From: Vibrio intestinalis
Lineage (GTDB): Bacteria; Pseudomonadota; Gammaproteobacteria; Enterobacterales; Vibrionaceae
DNA: 64,000 bases
NCBI RefSeq assembly: GCF_025195085.2
Contig: NZ_JANAVY020000001.1
Span: 186,001 to 250,000, forward strand
Direction of reading: 5' to 3'
In this document: in pieces, positions 17,883-27,220 of the stretch
Position numbering within the stretch: the stretch's first letter is position 1
Layout of the letters: each line of letters begins with the position of its first letter
Notes under the pieces: model-generated
Seen by the model: the letters and a program-made list of their open reading frames with translations, nothing else
Told to the model about the DNA's origin: nothing
The model's database searches: none
Position numbers and translations under genes: made by a program

Positions 17883-18696
17883 CTTTGAATCCTTTGCTGT
17901 AGCAGCCACTCTTGCCGTGGCTGTTTTTGGCTATTACCGATACGAACATAAATTGGAAATTGACGAGCCTATAGAGGTTTATCATTCTTCAATTATTGCC
18001 CATGCGGTTGGCGCAGCGCCTGATTTTGGAGCAATTCAAAACGTTCAACAGAAAAAACAAGCATTCTTTGACTACCTAACACCGGGTATTGCATTGGAAA
18101 ATGAGCGAGTAATGAATGAGCGAATCCGCCTTGAACGCATCGCGAAACACTTCGAACAACAAAAGCTAACCGGAGAAGATCGTAGCTACGCTAAGCGCCT
18201 GGGCAAGCTGTACAAACATGAATTACCAGCGCAGGGGATTGACCAATCTTGGCTCGATGACATGCTGCATCGCGTCAACGTATTACCGCCTTCATTAGTT
18301 CTAACTCAAGCCGCGAATGAATCTGCATGGGGTACATCCCGTTTTGCCACTCAGGGTAATAACTACTTTGGCCAGTGGTGCTATGTGCAAGGCTGTGGGC
18401 TTGTGCCATTGCAGCGTGGAGATGGCGCAAAACACGAAGTGGCCAAGTTTAGCTCGGTACAAGAATCTATTCATCGTTACTTTATGAATGTGAACCGCAA
18501 CAAGGCGTATTTTGACTTGCGTGAAATACGTTACGTGCGTGGTGAAAATGGTCAAAGCCTTGAAGACACCAATGCAGCATTAGCGTTGACCAATGGCTTA
18601 CTAAAATACTCTGAGCGTGGTGAGGCATACGTCAAGGACTTGCAAGCAATGATCCGTCACAATGATGAATATTGGACAGACAATATTATCGAATAA
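17875..18696 (+). CDS. Bax-like glucosaminidase (GH73 family)
   Basis: 273 aa from ATG 17875. A longer frame to 17842 lies inside the preceding gene. One N-terminal membrane anchor (SFAVAATLAVAVFGYYRY) is followed by a linker and a peptidoglycan N-acetylglucosaminidase domain: VLTQAANESAWGTSRFATQGNNYFGQWC. The Glu in NESAWG is the likely catalytic acid. E. coli Bax shares this core. It probably acts in the periplasm on cell-wall glycan. It overlaps the upstream membrane-protein gene by 8 bp, and DUF2987 follows 4 bp later. Confidence 0.88.
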   Translation: MRNFESFAVAATLAVAVFGYYRYEHKLEIDEPIEVYHSSIIAHAVGAAPDFGAIQNVQQKKQAFFDYLTPGIALENERVMNERIRLERIAKHFEQQKLTGEDRSYAKRLGKLYKHELPAQGIDQSWLDDMLHRVNVLPPSLVLTQAANESAWGTSRFATQGNNYFGQWCYVQGCGLVPLQRGDGAKHEVAKFSSVQESIHRYFMNVNRNKAYFDLREIRYVRGENGQSLEDTNAALALTNGLLKYSERGEAYVKDLQAMIRHNDEYWTDNIIE

Positions 18697-18700
18697 ATCA

Positions 18701-19357
18701 ATGAAGAAAGTCTCGCTCACACTTTTATCGACAGCGCTTTTAGGCGCTGTTTGTTTACCTGCATCAGCTCAAGAATACATGTTTACCTATTCCAAGCTGT
18801 ATACCCACATGAAGCAAAACGTGAAAGAAGGCCATGACGATGTCAAAGTCGGCTTTTTCTTTACTAACGCGGATACCAAAAAACTCTGCCAAATCGAAAA
18901 AGCGTGGATGGAGAAAGAAGAGCATTACGAGGAGTTGGTCATCTCTCCTAGCCACGAAGTGCTAGTACCTGTCGATGCCAATTTAAAACAGGCCAATCCT
19001 TTGGTATTTGTCGATACGCCTCAAGACCAGCGCTGTGATTTTTCTATGGTTGTGATGACCAAAAATCCGCTACAGGGTAACGTATCCTATCAAGAAGTTG
19101 AGAAACTACTTCCTCAAATGCAGTCGATTCTAGAACAATTAGGTGGGATGTTCGCTAGTTGGTTTACCCCTGATGTAGAAGGCGTCACGTTGGAGTTTGC
19201 TCAGCAGCAAGGGGAAGTGACCTTTTCTAACGGTCTGCGTAAACCAATCGTGGATGGAAAGCTGCAAGTAGCGCTAGATGAAATAGGTGATGGCGGCTAT
19301 ATGACATTGCCAGAACCGACCTTGCGAGTGCTGCCGTATTTACCCGATGCCAAGTAA
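18701..19357 (+). CDS. DUF2987 periplasmic protein
   Basis: 218 aa from ATG 18701. A longer frame begins inside the previous gene. The signal peptide KKVSLTLLSTALLGAVCLPASA is followed by QEYMFTYSKLYTHMKQN, the opening typical of DUF2987 proteins of Vibrio and Shewanella. It has only two cysteines after the signal (KKLCQIEK, DQRCDFSM), a possible disulfide. Function is unknown. Being last in an operon with a glucosaminidase suggests an envelope role. A strong bidirectional terminator follows. Confidence 0.8.
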   Translation: MKKVSLTLLSTALLGAVCLPASAQEYMFTYSKLYTHMKQNVKEGHDDVKVGFFFTNADTKKLCQIEKAWMEKEEHYEELVISPSHEVLVPVDANLKQANPLVFVDTPQDQRCDFSMVVMTKNPLQGNVSYQEVEKLLPQMQSILEQLGGMFASWFTPDVEGVTLEFAQQQGEVTFSNGLRKPIVDGKLQVALDEIGDGGYMTLPEPTLRVLPYLPDAK

Positions 19358-19389
19358 CACTTGGAAAAATAGAAATCACACAGATACAA

Positions 19390-19413
19390 AAAAGGTCGCT
19401 GCGGCGACCTTTT
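19390..19413. terminator. Bidirectional terminator, DUF2987 gene / ttcA
   Basis: AAAAGGTCGC / GCGACCTTTT arms with a TGCG loop. The A-run and T-run flanks serve both converging genes. Confidence 0.85.
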
Positions 19414-19431
19414 CTATTCATTAAATGCTTA

Positions 19432-20391
19432 TTATAGGTTTGTCACGTCAAGCTGAAGGCTTGGGTCAAACTCTTGCACGCGATCTTCATCATCAAATTG
19501 CTGTGCTGGCATCTCTTCTTTGTCGAAACCGATATCGCCGCCGTTGATTACGCCAGAGTCACGGTTGATTGATTTGAAATCGAAAAGTTCATGGTCAGCA
19601 AGGTGGCTTGGTACCACGTTTTGCATTGCGCGGAACATGGTTTCAATACGACCCGGGAAGCGCTTGTCCCAATCATTGAGCATTTGCTTGATGTTCTGGC
19701 GCTGTAAGTTCGGCTGAGAACCACATAAGTTACACGGAATGATTGGGTATTCACGCATATCGGCGTACTTGATGATGTCTTTCTCACGACAGTAAGCCAA
19801 CGGACGAATCACCACGTGCTCACCGTTGTCTGACACTAACTTAGGTGGCATACCTTTCATCTTGCCGCCATGGAACATGTTCAAGAATAGCGTTTCAAGA
19901 ATATCATCACGGTGGTGACCAAGCGCGATCTTAGTTGCGCCTAGCTCTTTCGCTGTGCGGTACAAAATACCACGACGCAAACGAGAACATAGTGAGCAAG
20001 TTGTTTTACCTTCAGGAATCTTATCTTGAACGATAGAGTAGGTATCTTCTTCGACAATCTTGTATTCAACACCTAGCGACTCAAGATACTCAGGAAGAAT
20101 GTGACCAGGGAAACCCGGTTGTTTTTGATCTAAGTTCACTGCAATCAAAGAGAACGAGATTGGCGCGCTCTTTTGCAAACTCATTAAGATTTCCAACATA
20201 GTAAAGCTATCTTTACCACCAGATAGACACACCATGATGCGGTCGCCATCTTCAATCATGTTGAAGTCTTGAATCGCTTGGCCAGTGTTGCGGCGAATAC
20301 GCTTTTGAAGTTTGTTGAAGTTATATTGTTGAGCTTTAGTACGCTCTTGAGTTTGCTCGGTCATTTGCTTGCAGTCTTTTCTTGTCATCAT
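19432..20391 (-). CDS. ttcA: tRNA 2-thiocytidine(32) synthetase TtcA
   Basis: 319 aa (310 if the internal ATG at 20364 is used; neither has a strong ribosome site). It thiolates cytidine 32 in some tRNAs using ATP and an iron-sulfur cluster. The PP-loop is [17 protein letters not shown] (about 53-69). The cluster cysteines are in [14 protein letters not shown], and a further [13 protein letters not shown] is present. Downstream of uspE and fnr as in many Vibrio. FNR-uspE-ttcA neighbours suggest low-oxygen or stress relevance, by context only. Confidence 0.95.
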   Translation of the reverse strand: MMTRKDCKQMTEQTQERTKAQQYNFNKLQKRIRRNTGQAIQDFNMIEDGDRIMVCLSGGKDSFTMLEILMSLQKSAPISFSLIAVNLDQKQPGFPGHILPEYLESLGVEYKIVEEDTYSIVQDKIPEGKTTCSLCSRLRRGILYRTAKELGATKIALGHHRDDILETLFLNMFHGGKMKGMPPKLVSDNGEHVVIRPLAYCREKDIIKYADMREYPIIPCNLCGSQPNLQRQNIKQMLNDWDKRFPGRIETMFRAMQNVVPSHLADHELFDFKSINRDSGVINGGDIGFDKEEMPAQQFDDEDRVQEFDPSLQLDVTNL

Positions 20392-20490
20392 TGTTAATGT
20401 GCAGATTCCAATTAGCTGGAATAACTACGAAGGGCGTATGATACGGATAAATGCGGCAGATGCTAGTTCTAATGACTGAGTAGATAAAAA

Positions 20491-20517
20491 AATCCCCTTA
20501 GCGAGGCTAAGGGGATT
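20491..20517 (-). terminator. Terminator of uspE
   Basis: Perfect 12-bp arms (20491-20502, 20506-20517) with a GAG loop. The minus strand continues into seven T. It separates uspE from ttcA. Confidence 0.9.
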
Positions 20518-20528
20518 GGTTAGATAAG

Positions 20529-21476
20529 TTAAATAGCGGTGGTTGGGTCAAGAGGGCTGATGTATCCCTCTGGTTTTAGCGCCAATATGTCGCAGTTAAT
20601 TTTATCGATAACATGCTCTGCCGTATTACCAATAAACACCGCAGACAACCCAGTGCGGCCTGTCGTACCAACAATCACCATCGCAGCATTCAGCTTTTCT
20701 GCTGCTTCAGGGATGATATCTTCCGGTAAGCCTTGCTCTACAATGGTTTGCTCTTCATCATAACCATGTTTTTGACGCAGCGCCTTCATCGCGGTTAAGT
20801 GATGGCCGCGCACTGCATCGGTATAAGTTGCAGGATCAAACTCTGGCAATTCCACCGTAATATTGGCTGGCGTCACAGGGTAGGCATTGACCAAATACGG
20901 TTTTGCGCCCAAGCGATCGGTTAAGCTCTTAAGCTGTTCAACCATGCTGTCATTCAAGCCCAAGTGGGTATCATTTTCAGATCCAACATGTACTGAAGCA
21001 AGAATACTTGCATCCTCTGGCCAATCTGAATTCTTAACCAACAATACAGGAGATGGGCATTTGCGCAGTAAGTGCCAATCAGTAGGGGTGAAAATCACCG
21101 ACTCCAACACATCATGCTTGCGCGTACCTTTGATCACAATGTCATGACCGCCAGAATACACTTCAGAAATAATCGCTTCATAAGGGCGGTTATGCCACAC
21201 GACAATGACATCAAAATCAACACTGTCATTCACATAAGGCTCAGCGACTTTTCGCATCCACTGTTCACGCTGATGAATCACACCTTTACGCATCGCGTTA
21301 CGTTCATCGACTGATAGCATAGACGTCATGTCGTAAGAGAAGTCGTAAATAGATAAGAAGAAAGTGACGTGACTGCGCGAGCGGCTTTTGGCAGCGAGTT
21401 GCATAGCTCGAGCTAGAGCGGGCTGTTCATCATTGTTGATATTGGCAACAACTAGAATTTTATTATAGATACTCAT
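20529..21476 (-). CDS. uspE: Universal stress protein UspE
   Basis: 315 aa with two tandem Usp domains (about 1-150 and 160-310). The first starts YNKILVVANI. The second ends with the nucleotide-loop pattern GTTGRTGLSAVFIGNTAEHVI and CDILALKPEGY, as in E. coli UspE. It is cytoplasmic and induced in stress and stationary phase. As in E. coli, it lies directly beside fnr. GGAG lies upstream of the ATG at 21476. Confidence 0.95.
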   Translation of the reverse strand: MSIYNKILVVANINNDEQPALARAMQLAAKSRSRSHVTFFLSIYDFSYDMTSMLSVDERNAMRKGVIHQREQWMRKVAEPYVNDSVDFDVIVVWHNRPYEAIISEVYSGGHDIVIKGTRKHDVLESVIFTPTDWHLLRKCPSPVLLVKNSDWPEDASILASVHVGSENDTHLGLNDSMVEQLKSLTDRLGAKPYLVNAYPVTPANITVELPEFDPATYTDAVRGHHLTAMKALRQKHGYDEEQTIVEQGLPEDIIPEAAEKLNAAMVIVGTTGRTGLSAVFIGNTAEHVIDKINCDILALKPEGYISPLDPTTAI

Positions 21477-21581
21477 AGTAAACTCCTTAGAGAAGAGGAG
21501 ACTTGTACTTAAGTCACTAAGTTTACTGTAGCGTATTTCGATGAAGGTTTTTAGAAAAACTATACGGAAGATCGAAGAAGT

Positions 21582-21611
21582 ATGATGTAGCTCAGTTTAG
21601 AGCTACATCAT
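21582..21611 (-). terminator. Hairpin downstream of fnr
   Basis: Perfect 12-bp arms (21582-21593, 21600-21611), 6-nt loop, starting 9 bp after the fnr stop. No T-run follows on the minus strand, so it may be a transcript-end or processing hairpin and not a strong terminator. Confidence 0.5.
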
Positions 21612-21619
21612 TGAAGTTA

Positions 21620-22369
21620 TTAAGATTCTGTTGAAACGCCAGCCAATTGCATCAATGCATCGTGGTCAAGAATAGTGATGTACTTGCCTTTAACACTGAG
21701 AATTTCTGATTTTTGGAAGCGGCCTAAAAGACGGCTAATGGTTTCAACGGTTAGGCCCAAGTAGTTACCGATATCGCCACGAGTCATGGTTAAACGAAAC
21801 TCGCGCGGGCTGAAACCACGTTGCGAAAAACGAGTAGACAAGTTGTATAAAAACGCCGCCAAACGTTCTTCTGCGTTCTTTTTAGAAAGCAGTAAGATCA
21901 TTTCTTGGTCGCCTTTAATTTCGTTACTCATTAAACGCATAATTTGTTGACGAAGCTTAGGCATCTTGCCTGATAGGTCGTCTAAAATTTCGTATGGAAT
22001 TTCACATACCATTGATGTTTCTAGAGCTTGAGCGAAACTAGGGTGGCTATCGTCAGTGATAGCGTCAAAACCCACCAAATCACCTGCTAAGTGGAACGCA
22101 GTGATCTGCTCATCACCTTGTTCTGTGATGGTGTAACTTTTAATCGTACCTGAACGAATTGCGTAAAGAGACTTCAACTCATCGCCAGCTTTAAATAGCT
22201 CTTGGCCTTTTTGAATCGGTTTTTTACGTTCAATGATTTGATCTAACTGGTCGAGTTCAGATTCATTTAGCGTAAATGGAATACAAAGCTGACTAATGCT
22301 GCAATCTTGGCAGTGTATTGCACATCCGCCCGACTGAATGCGTTTTGTCGCAGGCTTTTCAGAAATCAT
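21620..22369 (-). CDS. fnr: Oxygen-sensing transcription regulator FNR
   Basis: 249 aa. The [4Fe-4S] ligands C20, C23, C29 and C122 match those of E. coli FNR, with an additional C16. A cNMP-like beta-roll precedes the dimer helix and a helix-turn-helix [22 protein letters not shown] (about 198-219) with the ExxSR recognition pattern. Loss of oxygen lets the dimer bind TTGAT-N4-ATCAA and switch genes for anaerobic respiration. Plausible targets in this window are cco and fdh. A perfect FNR box lies only 17 bp before its own start, pointing to autoregulation. Confidence 0.97.
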   Translation of the reverse strand: MISEKPATKRIQSGGCAIHCQDCSISQLCIPFTLNESELDQLDQIIERKKPIQKGQELFKAGDELKSLYAIRSGTIKSYTITEQGDEQITAFHLAGDLVGFDAITDDSHPSFAQALETSMVCEIPYEILDDLSGKMPKLRQQIMRLMSNEIKGDQEMILLLSKKNAEERLAAFLYNLSTRFSQRGFSPREFRLTMTRGDIGNYLGLTVETISRLLGRFQKSEILSVKGKYITILDHDALMQLAGVSTES

Positions 22370-22385
22370 AACAACCTTTCACTAT

Positions 22386-22399
22386 TTGATATACATCAA
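22386..22399. promoter_or_regulatory. Perfect FNR box upstream of fnr
   Basis: TTGATATACATCAA matches TTGAT-N4-ATCAA at all ten informative positions. Its centre is 23 nt before the fnr ATG, so bound FNR would most likely overlap the promoter or early transcript and repress, as known for E. coli fnr autoregulation. The exact transcription start is not visible. Confidence 0.85.
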
Positions 22400-22460
22400 T
22401 ATTTTATCACTCTTGCGTCATAAAAGGTAGTGAAAAAAGGTGCTTAAAAACAGCAATCTA

Positions 22461-23132
22461 TCAACGTGACATCAGGATAATGAGTGAACCATACGCTGTA
22501 TAAACGCCATACGTTAAGATCGCAAGCGCAGCAATGTTTCTAAATACTATCGATTGTTGCAGGTTGTGTAGATAAGAAGCGCCGTAGCCTACTGCTAGCA
22601 TTGCAGGCAAGGTTCCAAGACCAAAAGCCAGCATGATAAGTGCACCATTTACACTACCACCAGAGACTACCGCCCAAGTGAGCGTCGAGTATACCAAGCC
22701 ACAAGGAAGCCATCCCCAAATAAAGCCAAAGTAGATCGCATGATGAGATTTTTTTAGCGGTAACAGAGCATTTCCCGCAGGAGAGATTTTACGCCAAAGC
22801 GCTTGGCCAAGTTTTTCAACCACTAATAAACCTTGCCACCAACGGGCTAGGTAACACGCTAATAGCACCATAAAAAGGGCAGCGGCAAGACGCAACCATG
22901 CGAAGGCGTGCGTAATATTGGCAATGTTGGCTAATGAAGATACCGCGCCACCAATCAGACTACCAAACAACACATAGCTGCTGAGTCGGCCAAGGTTATA
23001 GTAAATAGGTATTGCAGCGCTTGGTTTTGATTGCCCCATAGAAAGCAATGAGGCGATACCGCCACACATGCCCATGCAGTGCCCGGCACCAACAAGGCCT
23101 ATTACAAAAGCGGCGATCCAATCAGGAGTCAT
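22461..23132 (-). CDS. DsbD_2/TauE-like membrane protein of the cco locus
   Basis: 223 aa with six predicted helices. The N-terminal motif VGAGHCMGMCGGIASLLS (about 15-32), with two cysteines and a histidine, is typical of the DsbD_2 / 'sulfite exporter TauE/SafE' proteins placed after ccoS. By analogy it is thought to act in copper delivery or redox steps of cbb3 oxidase maturation, not in sulfite export. Its ATG overlaps the ccoS stop by 4 bp (ATGA), so it belongs to the ccoHIS unit. Confidence 0.85.
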   Translation of the reverse strand: MTPDWIAAFVIGLVGAGHCMGMCGGIASLLSMGQSKPSAAIPIYYNLGRLSSYVLFGSLIGGAVSSLANIANITHAFAWLRLAAALFMVLLACYLARWWQGLLVVEKLGQALWRKISPAGNALLPLKKSHHAIYFGFIWGWLPCGLVYSTLTWAVVSGGSVNGALIMLAFGLGTLPAMLAVGYGASYLHNLQQSIVFRNIAALAILTYGVYTAYGSLIILMSR

Positions 23133-23305
23133 TGCTTATCTGACTCTTTTGGTTTGGATGGCGCATCATCCTCATCAAATAAAATGTTGTGGCCTTGTCG
23201 TTCTAAGTCTTCGAATTGCTCGTTTTTAACTGCCCATAAGAACACAGCAACGGCGACACAAACCAACACGATTGCGATAGGGATGAGAATATACAAACTT
23301 TCCAT
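23129..23305 (-). CDS. ccoS: cbb3 oxidase maturation protein CcoS
   Basis: 58 aa, easily missed because of its size. An N-terminal membrane helix (YILIPIAIVLVCVAVAVFLWAVK) is followed by the family signature QFEDLERQGHNILFDED and a short acidic/lysine tail. CcoS is needed for cofactor insertion into the cbb3 oxidase. The ATG at 23305 directly abuts the ccoI stop (TAA then ATG), and the TGA stop overlaps the next gene's ATG. Order ccoH-I-S is conserved. Confidence 0.93.
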   Translation of the reverse strand: MESLYILIPIAIVLVCVAVAVFLWAVKNEQFEDLERQGHNILFDEDDAPSKPKESDKQ

Positions 23306-25678
23306 TTATTTCCCCTGTTCCTTAAGTAGACGCAGTGAATTAGACACCACAATAATCGAACTGGCCGACATGCCCACCACAGCAAAATAGGGCGCGACCA
23401 TACCAGCTACCGCTAAAGGCAATATCAATAAATTATACCCCAGAGACCATGCAAGATTCTCAGCTATAATGCGGCGAGTCTTTAATGCGAGCGCTCGTGC
23501 TTTTAGCAATCGATCCAACTTATCACCTAACAGCACCATATCCGCTGACGCTTTAGCGACATCAGTCCCGCCGCCCATCGCCACAGAAAGGTGAGCACCC
23601 GCAAGGGTTGGGGCATCGTTAATACCATCGCCGATCATCATGGTGACATCATTGGCAGCAACAGACTTTAAATAGGCCAATTTGTCTTCCGGCTTAGCAT
23701 CCGCCACTATATTTTTAATACCCATTTGGTTGGCCACCAACTCAGCATTTTGGCGGTTATCACCAGTAAGCAACGTTACTTTAATACCTGCATCTTGAAA
23801 CTGCTTAATCAAGTCTTGCGATTCAGGCCGCACGGGATCGCGATATTCAAACGTCGCGCAATACTCGTTATCAATAGATAAGTATATCGAGTTTGGCTGA
23901 GCGGATTGTGTGTCACCCAGCACAAATTCAGCGCTGCCTATTTTTACTAGCTGTTGTTGATAGTGTCCCTGCAATCCGCTGCCAATGATGTTTTCGACAT
24001 CATCTAAAACAACCGCCTGCTGTTTATATGGCAGAAATGCGCGCGCAAGCGGGTGGTTTGCATGAGATTCTAGCTCTGCAGCGATGGCCAAAAGTGTCGA
24101 TTTGTCATAGCCGTCAGCCACCTCAACCGAACTGATTTCTATATCACCTTGAGTTAGAGTACCGGTTTTATCAACAATCAAATGATTCACTTTGCACAGC
24201 GTTTCGAATACATGGCTTTTACGTAGCAAAATACCAAAATTACCCATTCTAGAGGTCGCACAGGTAAGCGCCGTTGGCGTTGCCAATGACAGCGCACAAG
24301 GGCAGGTGGCAACTAATACAGCAAGCATGATCCAAAATGCATCTTCGGGTTGATGCTGCGTCCAATACAACCAAGTGCCAATCGCTATCAGTAAAATCGC
24401 ACCAACAAAATAGCGTGCTACCACGTCGGCGACTTCTGCAATTTTTGGTTTAGATAACTGAGCTTCATCTTGAAGGCGAACAATATTCGAGATGACCGAT
24501 TCAGCCTTAGAGGCGCTCACCTCAAGCTCAAATGCCTCATCACCATTTAACGAACCGGCAAATACACTATCACCCGCCACTTTTACTACGGGTAGCGATT
24601 CACCCGTTAACATGGCTTCATCGACATGAATACGCCCTTGCAATACAAAACCATCTGCGGGTATATGTTCGCCGGGTAGCACTTTAACTCGATCGCCAAT
24701 ACGTAATGATTTAACCGGAATTTGCTTACCTTCCAACGTGGTTGCCATTGCAGGTATCAATTTAAGCAAGTTCCCACTCGCCGCTGCGGCTTTTCTTCGA
24801 GCGCGCATCTCCAAAAAGCGACCCACCAGTAGAAAGAAGGCGAACATGGAAATAGACTCGAAAAACACTTCTCCTTGCTCTGTAACGGTAGCGATTAGAC
24901 TCGCCACATAAGCAAAGATCATGGCTATCGATACTGGGACGTCCATACCTAGAGTACGGCTTCGAATACTACGCCAAGCATTCATATAAAATGGCAGTGC
25001 AGAATAAAGCATAACTGGCGTTGCGAAGATCAAACTGACCCAGCGAAAGTAGTTTTTAAACTCAGCGTCGAGATCGCCAAACACTTCTAAATAGAGAGCG
25101 ACTGCCAACATCATCACTTGCATGGTCGCAAGGCCTGCAATACCAAGGCGATACAAATATTGTTTCATTGAGCGGTGATAGGCGGCTTCTTGTTGGTCAG
25201 CCTCAAACGGAGCGGCTTTGTAGCCGAGTCGATGTATCACGGCAAGCAATTCGCTCAATCGTGTTTGTTGCTTATCCCAAGCGAGAATCGCGCGGTTAGT
25301 CGTGGTATTAACACGAATCTGACTCACACCTTGAGTATGGGAGAGTTGTTTTTCAATCAGCCACGCGCAAGCCGCACAAGAGATGCCATCCAGTGACAAT
25401 GTCACCTCTGCAATATTGTCACTGTTTCGCACAAACTCCAATTGCACCTCTTCATTGTCGTAATGAATCAGTGCTTTAAGTTGTTCAGGGACAAGGTCAG
25501 CTTTTTCAGCGGGGGCGGTACGATATTGGTAATAGGAGACAAGTCCACTATCGACGATAGTCTGCGCGACTGACTCACAGCCGGGGCAACACATATCTCG
25601 AGTTTCCCCGAGAATTTCGACTTTGTAATCCGTGTTGACTGGTACATCTTCACCACAGTGATAACACGATTTGCACAT
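23306..25678 (-). CDS. ccoI: P1B-type copper-exporting ATPase CcoI (FixI)
   Basis: 790 aa. The N-terminus is a cysteine-rich segment (CKSCYHCGED, CCPGCESVAQ), then an HMA domain with GISCAACAWLIEKQL. Eight membrane helices include the copper motif ATCPCALSLATP. The phosphorylation motif is DKTGTLTQGD, and the hinge is MMIGDGINDAPTLAGA. It pumps Cu+ to the periplasm for insertion into cbb3 oxidase, a slow assembly-type pump unlike the CopA detoxifier. It sits 7 bp after ccoH and abuts ccoS. A matS site (25393-25405) is embedded in its coding sequence near the HMA cysteines. Confidence 0.96.
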   Translation of the reverse strand: MCKSCYHCGEDVPVNTDYKVEILGETRDMCCPGCESVAQTIVDSGLVSYYQYRTAPAEKADLVPEQLKALIHYDNEEVQLEFVRNSDNIAEVTLSLDGISCAACAWLIEKQLSHTQGVSQIRVNTTTNRAILAWDKQQTRLSELLAVIHRLGYKAAPFEADQQEAAYHRSMKQYLYRLGIAGLATMQVMMLAVALYLEVFGDLDAEFKNYFRWVSLIFATPVMLYSALPFYMNAWRSIRSRTLGMDVPVSIAMIFAYVASLIATVTEQGEVFFESISMFAFFLLVGRFLEMRARRKAAAASGNLLKLIPAMATTLEGKQIPVKSLRIGDRVKVLPGEHIPADGFVLQGRIHVDEAMLTGESLPVVKVAGDSVFAGSLNGDEAFELEVSASKAESVISNIVRLQDEAQLSKPKIAEVADVVARYFVGAILLIAIGTWLYWTQHQPEDAFWIMLAVLVATCPCALSLATPTALTCATSRMGNFGILLRKSHVFETLCKVNHLIVDKTGTLTQGDIEISSVEVADGYDKSTLLAIAAELESHANHPLARAFLPYKQQAVVLDDVENIIGSGLQGHYQQQLVKIGSAEFVLGDTQSAQPNSIYLSIDNEYCATFEYRDPVRPESQDLIKQFQDAGIKVTLLTGDNRQNAELVANQMGIKNIVADAKPEDKLAYLKSVAANDVTMMIGDGINDAPTLAGAHLSVAMGGGTDVAKASADMVLLGDKLDRLLKARALALKTRRIIAENLAWSLGYNLLILPLAVAGMVAPYFAVVGMSASSIIVVSNSLRLLKEQGK
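25393..25405. other. matS site (MatP binding), inside ccoI
   Basis: GTGACAATGTCAC fits the matS consensus GTGACRNYGTCAC exactly (palindromic, so strand-neutral). The window also encodes MatP (38381-38830) and holds two further exact sites. Confidence 0.85.
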
Positions 25679-25685
25679 AAGCGTC

Positions 25686-26171
25686 CTAGTTCATTAGCCT
25701 TGTCGGCAACGAGGAAGGAAAGTTTACTCTTCCTTGGATAATCCATTGCCCATCATGAGGGCTCAGTTTGACAAACCACGGGCCTTTAATGTCGATGGTT
25801 TCATCGACGATAAAACGATAATTGCCTTTCGCATCAGAAGAGAGCATACGCGAGAAATCACGGTCTTCTAATGTCCTGTGGGCAAATTCGGCTGAAAGAG
25901 CAGGGTAATGGTCTAATTGGCCTCTATCAAACTGAATAACGATTTCACGCCCGTTCGTCATAACATCTGCTTGAAGTTGTAGCTCTTTAGCGATTTTAAT
26001 CTTAGACAGGTCAATGTTAATGCCTTTTCCTTTTTTATAGTAATCCTCGGTAACAAGTGAAACTTCATTTTGCGCGAAAATAATGACCGTAATAATGGTC
26101 CACACGACAACTGTGAGAGGTAATGCGATCAGAAACCACGGCCAAAACTGCTTATACCAAGGCTTTACCAT
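25686..26171 (-). CDS. ccoH: cbb3 oxidase assembly protein CcoH (FixH)
   Basis: 161 aa. There is one N-terminal membrane helix (FWPWFLIALPLTVVVWTIITVIIFA), then NEVSLVTEDYYKKGKGIN, the FixH signature, and a periplasmic beta domain ending KGPWFVKLSPHDGQWIIQGR. It interacts with CcoN during assembly and with CcoI for copper loading. It is separated from ccoP by 68 bp containing a strong hairpin. ccoG, which usually precedes ccoH, is absent here. Confidence 0.9.
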   Translation of the reverse strand: MVKPWYKQFWPWFLIALPLTVVVWTIITVIIFAQNEVSLVTEDYYKKGKGINIDLSKIKIAKELQLQADVMTNGREIVIQFDRGQLDHYPALSAEFAHRTLEDRDFSRMLSSDAKGNYRFIVDETIDIKGPWFVKLSPHDGQWIIQGRVNFPSSLPTRLMN

Positions 26172-26209
26172 AAAAAAGATCTCGAATTAATAAGAAATGG
26201 GAAACGAAA

Positions 26210-26232
26210 GGCAGCCCCAAACAGGGGCTGCC
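26210..26232 (-). terminator. GC-rich hairpin between ccoP and ccoH
   Basis: Perfect 9-bp arms GGCAGCCCC / GGGGCTGCC (26210-26218, 26224-26232) with an AAACA loop. On the minus strand only TTTCGTTTC follows, so it is probably a partial terminator or an mRNA-stabilising 3' end of the ccoNOQP message. Confidence 0.65.
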
Positions 26233-26239
26233 ACAGCAA

Positions 26240-27220
26240 TTACTCTTGCTCTGAGTTAGTTAAACTCCAAACATACGCTGATACCAACTGAACCTTGTCC
26301 TCACCGAGGATATGTTGCCACGCAGGCATCACACCAGAGCGACCATTCATTACGGTTTCAGTCACGGCAGCGCGGCTACCACCAAATAACCAAATATTAT
26401 CAGTTAAATCAGGCGCGCCAACGGCAGGGTTACCTTTACCATCTGTGCCATGACATGCAGCACACACTACAAAGCGGGCTTTACCAGCCTCAGCATCTTT
26501 TGCATTCACCGAACGGCCAGACAAGCTCAACGTATAGCTAACGACTTCTTTCACGCCTTGCTCACCAAGCGCATCTTTCCATCCAGGCATTTGACCAATA
26601 CGGCCTTGCATTACCGTGGTAACGATCGCTTGCGGCTCACCGCCATATAGCCAAGCATTGTCCGCCAAGTTAGGAAACCCTGTTTGGCCTCGCGCATCTG
26701 AACCATGGCACTGAGAGCAGTTTTGTAGGAACAAACGTTGACCCACTTTAACCGCTTCCGAATCTTTCGCGATTTCAGGTATCGATTTTAAAACGTCACC
26801 GCCATCGACATAAGATAAGCGCTTAAAGGCTTCACCAAAGTAGGCGTCTGCATCGTCCAGCTCTTTCGCATATTGATCAAGCTGCTTGTTTTGCTGAGAT
26901 TCAGAGATAGACGTTTTTGAATCAGCGATGTTTTTAACCGTTTGGTCTGAGCTTTGCCAACCGAGTAGGCCCTTAAAGCTGCCTAAACCTGGGTATAACG
27001 CTAAATAGACCGCGGCAAAGATGAACGTACTTACGAAAAGGTAAGTCCACCATTTAGGTAACGGGTTGTTGAGCTCACGAATGCCATCGTATTCGTGCCC
27101 CATATCTTCGCCTTCCTCTACGCCCATGGTGTCTTTTAAACACCAGTAGAGCAGGGCTGCACAGCCTAGCAAAGTGCCGACCGTGATAATGATAATCCAA
27201 AGACTCCAGAACGTATCCAT
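26240..27220 (-). CDS. ccoP: cbb3 oxidase diheme cytochrome c subunit CcoP
   Basis: 326 aa. Two N-terminal helices (about 5-28, 57-78) anchor a periplasmic domain with two heme c sites, C168-SQ-C171-H172 and C253-AA-C256-H257. Methionine axial-ligand candidates lie in QMPGWK and VMPAWQ. It passes electrons to CcoO. The two heme modules look like an internal duplication (GFPNLADNAWLYGG versus APDLTDNIWLFGG). The start overlaps the ccoQ stop by one base (TAATG). Confidence 0.97.
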   Translation of the reverse strand: MDTFWSLWIIIITVGTLLGCAALLYWCLKDTMGVEEGEDMGHEYDGIRELNNPLPKWWTYLFVSTFIFAAVYLALYPGLGSFKGLLGWQSSDQTVKNIADSKTSISESQQNKQLDQYAKELDDADAYFGEAFKRLSYVDGGDVLKSIPEIAKDSEAVKVGQRLFLQNCSQCHGSDARGQTGFPNLADNAWLYGGEPQAIVTTVMQGRIGQMPGWKDALGEQGVKEVVSYTLSLSGRSVNAKDAEAGKARFVVCAACHGTDGKGNPAVGAPDLTDNIWLFGGSRAAVTETVMNGRSGVMPAWQHILGEDKVQLVSAYVWSLTNSEQE

